Shown: positions 58,972-64,000 of the stretch, one piece after another | Numbering within the stretch: the stretch's first letter is position 1 | How the letters are laid out: every line of letters begins with the position of its first letter | Position numbers and translations under genes: made by a program | The notes under the pieces: model-generated | What the model saw: the letters and a program-made list of their open reading frames with translations, nothing else | Database searches by the model: none | Told to the model about the DNA's origin: nothing | Origin: Allosphingosinicella indica | GTDB lineage: Bacteria; Pseudomonadota; Alphaproteobacteria; Sphingomonadales; Sphingomonadaceae | Assembly: GCF_900177405.1 (NCBI RefSeq) | Contig: NZ_LT840185.1 | Span: 1,603,501 to 1,667,500 of the forward strand | Direction of reading: 5' to 3' | DNA length: 64,000 nucleotides

Positions 58972-60252
58972 GTGATAAGGCGGGTTGAGGCGCGCGCTGT
59001 TCGGCTGGGGATGTATATCCACGGCCTAGAAGGATCGTGGCTGACGCACCCCTTTTGGAAAACCAAGTTCCTGCTCACCGATCCCGACGATCTCGCAGCA
59101 CTTCGGGACAGCGGCATCGAAGCGGTACTGATCGACGACGAGAAGGGGACGGCGCCGGAAGCCGGATCGGCCGAGCCGCTCCCGTCCGCAGCGCCGGTCC
59201 CCGATGTCGCGCCAGCGCCGAGCCCGGCCGCGACGCCGATCCGCGCGCGCCGCGCCGTGCCGCTCCCCGATCGCTGCTCCGCCGGCGAGGAGATGCAGCG
59301 CGCGGCGAAGATCTTGGGCAAGTCCAAGCGCGCGGTGAACCGGCTGTTCGCCGAGGTGCGGATGGGCAAGGCGGTGAACGGCGGCGAGGTGCTGCCGCTG
59401 GTCGAGGACGTGTCCTCTTCCGTTTCGCGCAACCCCTCCGCATTGATCAGCATCGCGCGCATCCGATCGAAGGACGAATATACCTACGTCCATTCGGTCG
59501 CGGTCTGCGCGCTGATGATCAATCTCGGCCGCCAGCTCGGGCTCGACGAGGGCGTCGTGCGCGATCTCGGCGTCGCCGGTCTGCTGCACGATGTCGGCAA
59601 GGTCGCGACGCCGCCCGAGGTGCTCAACAAGCCGGGCAAGCTCACCGACGCGGAATTCGTCATCATGCGCAGCCATCCCGAGCGCGGCCATGAAGTGCTG
59701 ACGCGGTCGGAAGGCGTGCCCGAAATGGCGCTCGACGTCTGCCTCCACCATCACGAGCGGATCGACGGCACCGGTTATCCGCACGGGCTGAAGGGAGAGG
59801 AGATCAGCCTCGCCTCGCGCATCGCTTCGGTCTGCGACGTTTACGACGCGATCTCGTCGAACCGGCCCTACAAGGAAGCGTGGGGCGCGGCGGACTCGCT
59901 CGCCAACATGTATCGCTGGGAAGGCCATTTCGACAAACGGCTGCTCAACGCCTTCATCCGCAGCGTCGGCATCTATCCGGTCGGATCGCTGGTGAAGATG
60001 CGATCGGGCCGGATCGGTCTCGTCATCGACCAGAACACCGACGATCTCACCGCGCCGTTGGTCCGCATCTTCACGAAGCCCGATCGCGGGCCGCTGACCT
60101 TCCACGACCTCGATCTTAGCCGGCCGGATTGCGACGACCTGATCACCGGCCGCGAGGATCCCGAGCGCTGGGGGCTGACCCCGTGGGAAGACTTCTGGAC
60201 CGAGCTAATCACCCGCAAGCCCGCCACGGCGCGCCGGGCGATCGCGTCTTAG
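58972..60252 (+). CDS. HD-GYP phosphodiesterase with DUF3391
   Basis: 426 residues from GTG 58972, with GGAG about 12 bases upstream. DUF3391 (about 3-115, ARAVRLGMYIHGLEGSWLTH) is followed by the HD-GYP domain (about 150-330). That shows YTYVHSVAVCALMINLGRQL, GLLHDVGKV (H-D) and LHHHERIDGTGYPHGLKG (the G-Y-P signature). It should degrade cyclic-di-GMP to GMP in the cytoplasm. A TTG at 58942 is in frame but unlikely. An AT-rich TAATAAAA at 58918-58925 may be the -10 region. It is followed by repeat C3. Confidence 0.93.
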   Translation: MIRRVEARAVRLGMYIHGLEGSWLTHPFWKTKFLLTDPDDLAALRDSGIEAVLIDDEKGTAPEAGSAEPLPSAAPVPDVAPAPSPAATPIRARRAVPLPDRCSAGEEMQRAAKILGKSKRAVNRLFAEVRMGKAVNGGEVLPLVEDVSSSVSRNPSALISIARIRSKDEYTYVHSVAVCALMINLGRQLGLDEGVVRDLGVAGLLHDVGKVATPPEVLNKPGKLTDAEFVIMRSHPERGHEVLTRSEGVPEMALDVCLHHHERIDGTGYPHGLKGEEISLASRIASVCDVYDAISSNRPYKEAWGAADSLANMYRWEGHFDKRLLNAFIRSVGIYPVGSLVKMRSGRIGLVIDQNTDDLTAPLVRIFTKPDRGPLTFHDLDLSRPDCDDLITGREDPERWGLTPWEDFWTELITRKPATARRAIAS

Positions 60253-60263
60253 AACCTCCCGCC

Positions 60264-60365
60264 CCGCTCATCTCGAGCGGCTGTCGAGCGAAGTCGAGAC
60301 AGACAGTCGAGAGATCTCTCGACGACGCATCTCGGCTGCGCTCGATGCTGGCTCGTGATGAGCGG
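60264..60365. repeat. Dispersed palindromic element, family C copy 3
   Basis: 102 bp, nearly identical to the reverse complement of 53770-53872. It has the same central palindrome GTCGAGAGATCTCTCGAC at 60306-60323. It lies between the convergent HD-GYP and aldo/keto reductase genes. Confidence 0.85.
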
Positions 60366-60376
60366 TTGGATGCTTG

Positions 60377-61327
60377 TTATCGCGAAGCTTCGTCTAGCCG
60401 CGCGATCTGGTCGGCGGTCAGCGTCATCTCCATCGCGGCGAGCAGTTCTTCGAGCTGCTCCACCCGCGTCGCGCTGGCTATCGGCGCGGTGACGCCGGGC
60501 TGCGCCGCGACCCAGGCGAGGGCGACCTGCGCGTGAGTGGCGCCGGTGTCGGCCACCACCGCGTCCATCGCCTTGAGGATGCGGGTGCCGCGATCGCCGA
60601 GATATTGCTTCACGCGGCCCGCGCGATGGCCTTTGGAAAGATCCGCTTCCGAACGGTATTTGCCGGTCAGGAAGCCCGATGCGAGCGCGAAATAGGTGAG
60701 GACGCCGAGGCCCTTTTCGACGCAGAGCGTCTGGAGCGGCCCTTCATATTGGTCGCGCCGCATCAGGTTCAGCTCGGGCTGGACGACCTGATAGGCCGCG
60801 AGGCCCTCGCGCTCGGAGATCGCGAGCGCCTCCGCCAGCCGGTCGGCGGTGAAATTGGAGGCGCCGAGGACGCGGACCTTGCCCGCCTTCACCAGCGCGT
60901 CGAACGCGGCGAGACTGTCCTCCATCGGCGTCGCCGGATCGTCCTGATGCGCGTAATAGAGATCGATATAATCGGTGCCGAGCCGCTTGAGCGAAGCATC
61001 GACCGCGGCGGCGATGCGCGCGGGCTCCAGCTTTGCGCCGCCCTCGCCGGGCAGCATGCCGACCTTGGTTGCGATCAGCACGTCGTCGCGCCGCCCGCGC
61101 CGCCGGAGCCATTCGCCGAGCAACGCTTCGGACTCGCCGCCTTCATGCCCGTCGACCCATGCGGAATAGACGTCGGCGCTGTCGATCATCGTCCCGCCGG
61201 CGTCGATGAAGCGATCGAGGATGGCGAAGGCGGTGTCGCCCTTGGCGCTGTCGCCGAAGACGTTGCCGCCCAGCACCAGCGGCGGGGTCTGAAGATCGGT
61301 CGATCCGATGCGGCGAAGCTGGGGCAT
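60377..61327 (-). CDS. Aldo/keto reductase
   Basis: 316 residues from ATG 61327, with AAGGAGA upstream. The (beta/alpha)8 barrel has the catalytic tetrad: Asp and Tyr in MIDSADVYSAWVDG, Lys in VLIATKVGML, and His in LYYAHQDDPATPMEDS. The C-terminal NADPH site is GATHAQVALAWVAAQPGVTA plus PIASAT. It belongs to the YajO/Tas-like AKR group that reduces aldehydes and ketones in the cytoplasm. It is divergent from the sugar transferase gene. Confidence 0.9.
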   Translation of the reverse strand: MPQLRRIGSTDLQTPPLVLGGNVFGDSAKGDTAFAILDRFIDAGGTMIDSADVYSAWVDGHEGGESEALLGEWLRRRGRRDDVLIATKVGMLPGEGGAKLEPARIAAAVDASLKRLGTDYIDLYYAHQDDPATPMEDSLAAFDALVKAGKVRVLGASNFTADRLAEALAISEREGLAAYQVVQPELNLMRRDQYEGPLQTLCVEKGLGVLTYFALASGFLTGKYRSEADLSKGHRAGRVKQYLGDRGTRILKAMDAVVADTGATHAQVALAWVAAQPGVTAPIASATRVEQLEELLAAMEMTLTADQIARLDEASR

Positions 61328-61407
61328 GCAAGTCTCCTTCTGCCCCGATAATGGGAGTGCGGGCGGCCGCATTCCACCCGCCTTCAGAGATTGTTTGTCA
61401 ATTTCTG

Positions 61408-61427
61408 CGACACCCGCGGCCGTGTCG
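61408..61427. promoter_or_regulatory. Inverted repeat upstream of the exopolysaccharide genes
   Basis: CGACAC at 61408-61413 and GTGTCG at 61422-61427 are perfect inverted arms around 8 bases, 45 bases before the sugar transferase start. It is possibly an operator, with no known match. Confidence 0.3.
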
Positions 61428-61471
61428 GGATTTCTTACGATAGGGCGCGTTGCGGGCGCAGCGGGGGCGGC

Positions 61472-62860
61472 ATGATCCGGCTTTTCCGCCACCATATCCC
61501 CTATACCGCGCTGCTGCTCGGCATCGTGGACTTCCTGATGCTGCTGTTCGCCGCGGAGGGCGGCTGGCTGCTCCGCAACTGGCAGATCGGCACCGACATC
61601 GCAGCCGATCGCGGCCGGCTGCCGGAGATCCTTTCGTTCGCGATCGTCCTCCAGCTCGCGATGACCGCGGTGGGCGTCTACGCCGTCGATGCGGTGCATT
61701 CGCTGCGCATCGCCCTGCCGCGCATCGCGGTCGCGGTGGCGCTTGGCGTGCTGCTGCTCGCGCTGGTCTTTTTCCTCGTCCCCGCAATCAGCTTCTGGCG
61801 GTCCAATCTCCTCTACGCGATGATCTTCGCGATGCTGCTATTGGTCGCGGCGCGGCTGATGTTCGGGCGGCTGCTCGGCAGCGCCAGCTTCAAGCGGCGC
61901 GTGCTCGTCTTGGGCGCGGGACCGCGCGCGGCGGGTGTCGAGGCGCTGGCCGCCAAGCAGGGCGCCAATTTCGCAGTCGCCGGCTATGTCGCGATGAATG
62001 ACGGGCCAGTGGCGACCGGCGCCGCGGTCAATCGCGCCGGCATCGACAATCTCGCCGCTTACACGATCGCCCACGGCGTCAGCGAGGTCGTGCTGGCGCT
62101 GGAGGAGCGGCGCAACGCGCTGCCGCTCGCCGATCTGCTGCGCATCCGCACCACCGGCGTGCAGGTCACCGACCTCTCGACCTTCCTGGAGCGCGAAACT
62201 GGGCGCGTCGATCTCGACACGCTCAACCCGTCGTGGCTGATTTTTTCCGACGGCTTCACCGCCGGGCGGCGGCTGTCGAGCTTCGGCAAGCGCGGTTTCG
62301 ACATTCTGGTCAGCGCGCTGATCCTCGCGCTCGCCTGGCCGCTGATCGCGCTCACCGCCCTGCTCATCAAGCTCGAAAGCCGCGGGCCCGCTTTCTACCG
62401 GCAGCGCCGCGTCGGGCTGTTCGGCGAGGCGTTCGACGTGCTGAAGCTCCGCTCGATGCGGCAGGACGCCGAAGTCTCCGGCGTCGCAGTCTGGGCGCAG
62501 CAGGACGATCCGCGCATCACGCGCATCGGCTCTATCATCCGTAAGCTCCGCATCGACGAGCTGCCGCAGGCGTGGAGCGTACTGAAGGGCGAGATGAGCT
62601 TCGTCGGCCCACGCCCCGAGCGGCCGCAATTCGTCTCCGATCTCGAGGCGCGCCTGCCATATTATGCCGAGCGGCACATGGTGAAGCCGGGGATCACCGG
62701 CTGGGCGCAGATCAACTATCCCTATGGCGCCTCGGTCGAGGATGCGCGGCGCAAGCTGGAATTCGACCTCTATTATGCCAAGAATTACACGCCCTTCCTC
62801 GATCTGCTGATCCTGCTGCTCACCGTCCGCGTCATCCTCTGGCCGTCGGGCGCGCGATGA
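61472..62860 (+). CDS. Exosortase-associated undecaprenyl-phosphate sugar transferase (TIGR03013-like)
   Basis: 462 residues. Four to five N-terminal membrane helices (about 8-130) and a CoA-binding-like region (RVLVLGAGPRAAGVEALAAK) are followed by the bacterial sugar transferase domain (about 268-462). That domain has KRGFDILVSALILALAWPLI, FYRQRRVGLFGEAFDVLKLR, LRIDELPQAWSVLKGEMSFV, GPRPERPQF and YYAERHMVKPGITGWAQINY. It starts exopolysaccharide repeat units by moving a sugar phosphate to undecaprenyl phosphate. This subtype occurs with exosortase/PEP-CTERM loci, supported by prsK directly downstream (ATGA overlap). The start at 61472 is chosen for the family N-terminus. Confidence 0.88.
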   Translation: MIRLFRHHIPYTALLLGIVDFLMLLFAAEGGWLLRNWQIGTDIAADRGRLPEILSFAIVLQLAMTAVGVYAVDAVHSLRIALPRIAVAVALGVLLLALVFFLVPAISFWRSNLLYAMIFAMLLLVAARLMFGRLLGSASFKRRVLVLGAGPRAAGVEALAAKQGANFAVAGYVAMNDGPVATGAAVNRAGIDNLAAYTIAHGVSEVVLALEERRNALPLADLLRIRTTGVQVTDLSTFLERETGRVDLDTLNPSWLIFSDGFTAGRRLSSFGKRGFDILVSALILALAWPLIALTALLIKLESRGPAFYRQRRVGLFGEAFDVLKLRSMRQDAEVSGVAVWAQQDDPRITRIGSIIRKLRIDELPQAWSVLKGEMSFVGPRPERPQFVSDLEARLPYYAERHMVKPGITGWAQINYPYGASVEDARRKLEFDLYYAKNYTPFLDLLILLLTVRVILWPSGAR

Positions 62861-64000
62861 TCGTTGCGGTCGGCCTCTGGAGCCACGCGCTCGCCGCGAT
62901 CCTCTATCTCGCGCTGTCGGTCTGGGCGATGCGGGGCGGTCGCTCGGCGGCGCTGTCGGCGGCGTTCGGAGCGACGGCGCTGTGGGCGGCGCTGACTGCG
63001 TTCGAAGGGCCGGGCGCGCTGCTGCCGGGGCTTGCCGAGGCGGCGCGCAACTTCGCCTTCCTCTCCTTCATGTATGCGATCGTACGGCAGGCGGATCGTG
63101 ACGAGCGGACGCGCGCGCTGACCGCGGTCTATGTCGTCGTCGCCGGCGTCATCGGCTTCCAGGTCGCGATCGCGGGCGTGCTCCCCGCCTTCCGCCACGA
63201 ACCGATGGTCGGCCCGGCGCTGCAATCGACCGCCGCGCTGCTCGGCCTCACCATCGCCGCGGGATCACTGGTGCTGGTTCACAATCTCTACGGCCAGGCG
63301 GCGCAGGAATCGCGCTGGGGGCTGCGCCTCCCCGCGCTCGCGCTGGCCGGCCTCTGGGTCTATGATCTCCATTATTACACCGTTTCCTATCTGAACGGCG
63401 CGCCGGCGGCGGACCTGTTCGCGATGCGCGGCGCGGTCGTCGCGATGCTCGCGCCGTTGTTCGCGATCGGCAGCCGGAGGACCGCGCAATGGCGGCTGCG
63501 GCTGTCGCGCGCTGCGACCTTCCAGTCGGTCTCGCTGATCGCGATCCTCGCCTATCTCGTCGTGATGATGGCCGCGTCGCGGATGCTTGCCACCGCCGAG
63601 GGTCGCTGGGCGGACATGGTGCAGATCGGCCTCGTCGCTGCGCTCACTTTGCTGGTCGCGGTGATCCTTCCCTCGGGCAAGGCGCGCGCATGGCTCGGCG
63701 TGATGATCGCCAAGCATTTCTTCGAGCACCGCTACGATTATCGCGCCGAATGGCTTCGCTTCACCCGCACGGTGGGCGGTGGCGGCGAGGACGATGCGCC
63801 GCTCGGCCAGCGGCTGGTCCAGGCGCTCGCCGACATCGCCGGATCGCCGGCCGGGCTGCTGATCGAGGTGGAGGAGGGGAAGCTCGTACCCGCCGCGCGG
63901 TGGAACTGGCACGCGGAGGCCGCGCCGGGTACGCCGGGCGAGTTCGATCTCGTCCGCTTCGTCGAGGCGACCGGCCACGTCATCGATTTCGACAAGGTCG
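62857..64000 (+). CDS. prsK: XrtA/PEP-CTERM system sensor histidine kinase PrsK (N-terminal part)
   Basis: The frame opens at ATG 62857, overlapping the sugar transferase stop, and stays open to the window end: 381 codons, no stop. About eight membrane helices cover residues 1-270 (for example LWSHALAAILYLALSVWAMR and AALLGLTIAAGSLVLVHNLY). Then come KARAWLGVMIAKHFFEHRYD and a GAF-like domain from about 311 (PLGQRLVQALADIAGSPAGL). This is the PrsK layout; the kinase core lies beyond the window. With the response regulator PrsR it controls PEP-CTERM and exopolysaccharide genes. Confidence 0.85.
   Translation, partial: MIVAVGLWSHALAAILYLALSVWAMRGGRSAALSAAFGATALWAALTAFEGPGALLPGLAEAARNFAFLSFMYAIVRQADRDERTRALTAVYVVVAGVIGFQVAIAGVLPAFRHEPMVGPALQSTAALLGLTIAAGSLVLVHNLYGQAAQESRWGLRLPALALAGLWVYDLHYYTVSYLNGAPAADLFAMRGAVVAMLAPLFAIGSRRTAQWRLRLSRAATFQSVSLIAILAYLVVMMAASRMLATAEGRWADMVQIGLVAALTLLVAVILPSGKARAWLGVMIAKHFFEHRYDYRAEWLRFTRTVGGGGEDDAPLGQRLVQALADIAGSPAGLLIEVEEGKLVPAARWNWHAEAAPGTPGEFDLVRFVEATGHVIDFDKV

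Noticed and set aside
1-64000. CRISPR array, prophage or insertion sequence
   Set aside because: No regularly spaced direct repeats, integrase, transposase or phage structural genes were seen. The repeats found are short palindromic elements only.

Overview
The window is about 64 kb of GC-rich bacterial chromosome, densely packed with short intergenic gaps and many 4-bp start/stop overlaps (ATGA, GTGA). The gene families point to an alphaproteobacterium of the sphingomonad type: an NDUFS4-like complex I subunit, the alphaproteobacterial class of phosphoserine aminotransferase, a permuted two-piece tmRNA gene, class II fructose bisphosphatase, ClpS, a PHB synthase with phasin, and an exosortase-linked sugar transferase followed by PrsK. 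The genus cannot be fixed from the sequence alone. Most of the window is core genome. I see no phage, insertion sequence or CRISPR array.

Layout. 0.1-9 kb: small membrane protein, an RND adaptor/permease operon with a good sigma70-type promoter, a DUF445 membrane protein, two GNAT acetyltransferases, murA and clpS. 9-12.3 kb: phasin and PHB synthase, with PhaR-type half-sites around the phasin promoter. 12.3-20 kb: glpX, recJ, tRNA-Glu, a DUF2946-PepSY-TonB receptor metal-uptake cassette and a repeat-rich lipoprotein. 20.0-20.4 kb: the permuted tmRNA gene ssrA on the minus strand, whose reading frame encodes the tag ANDNEALAIAA. 20.4-27.3 kb: mscL, lemA, two TPM-domain proteins, a Nudix hydrolase, a complex I accessory subunit, hrpB and a GST. 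27.5-35.4 kb: a Tat-exported FAD oxidase, quinone oxidoreductase, clpA, GST plus dienelactone hydrolase, and a Bax-inhibitor-1 protein. 35.5-46.2 kb: thpR, a methyltransferase-phosphatase-kinase operon, purA, a LOG-like protein, an extensin-like lipoprotein, serC-serA and a membrane-anchored cytochrome c. 46.3-53.8 kb: nudC-mutY, a DUF721/DciA protein, two DsbA-like thioredoxins and smc. 53.9-60.3 kb: zinc metallopeptidase, patatin plus 3-hydroxybutyrate dehydrogenase, a DUF4893 protein, an M20 amidohydrolase and an HD-GYP phosphodiesterase. 60.4-64 kb: aldo/keto reductase, then the start of an exosortase-associated exopolysaccharide locus that runs off the right edge.

Three themes tie the genes together. 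PHB metabolism is split over two places (phasin/phaC near 10 kb, patatin/dehydrogenase near 55 kb), and the same TGC-N3-GCAA motif lies at both promoters. Envelope biology recurs in the RND pump, TonB cassette, TPM proteins, DsbA pair, lipoproteins and exosortase-type sugar transferase. Proteolysis and ribosome rescue are represented by clpS, clpA and ssrA.

The least expected structure is a set of dispersed palindromic elements, all made of paired inverted hairpins. They are mostly intergenic, but one lies in frame inside hrpB, one supplies the stop codon of a Nudix gene, and one supplies the ribosome-binding site of a TPM gene.
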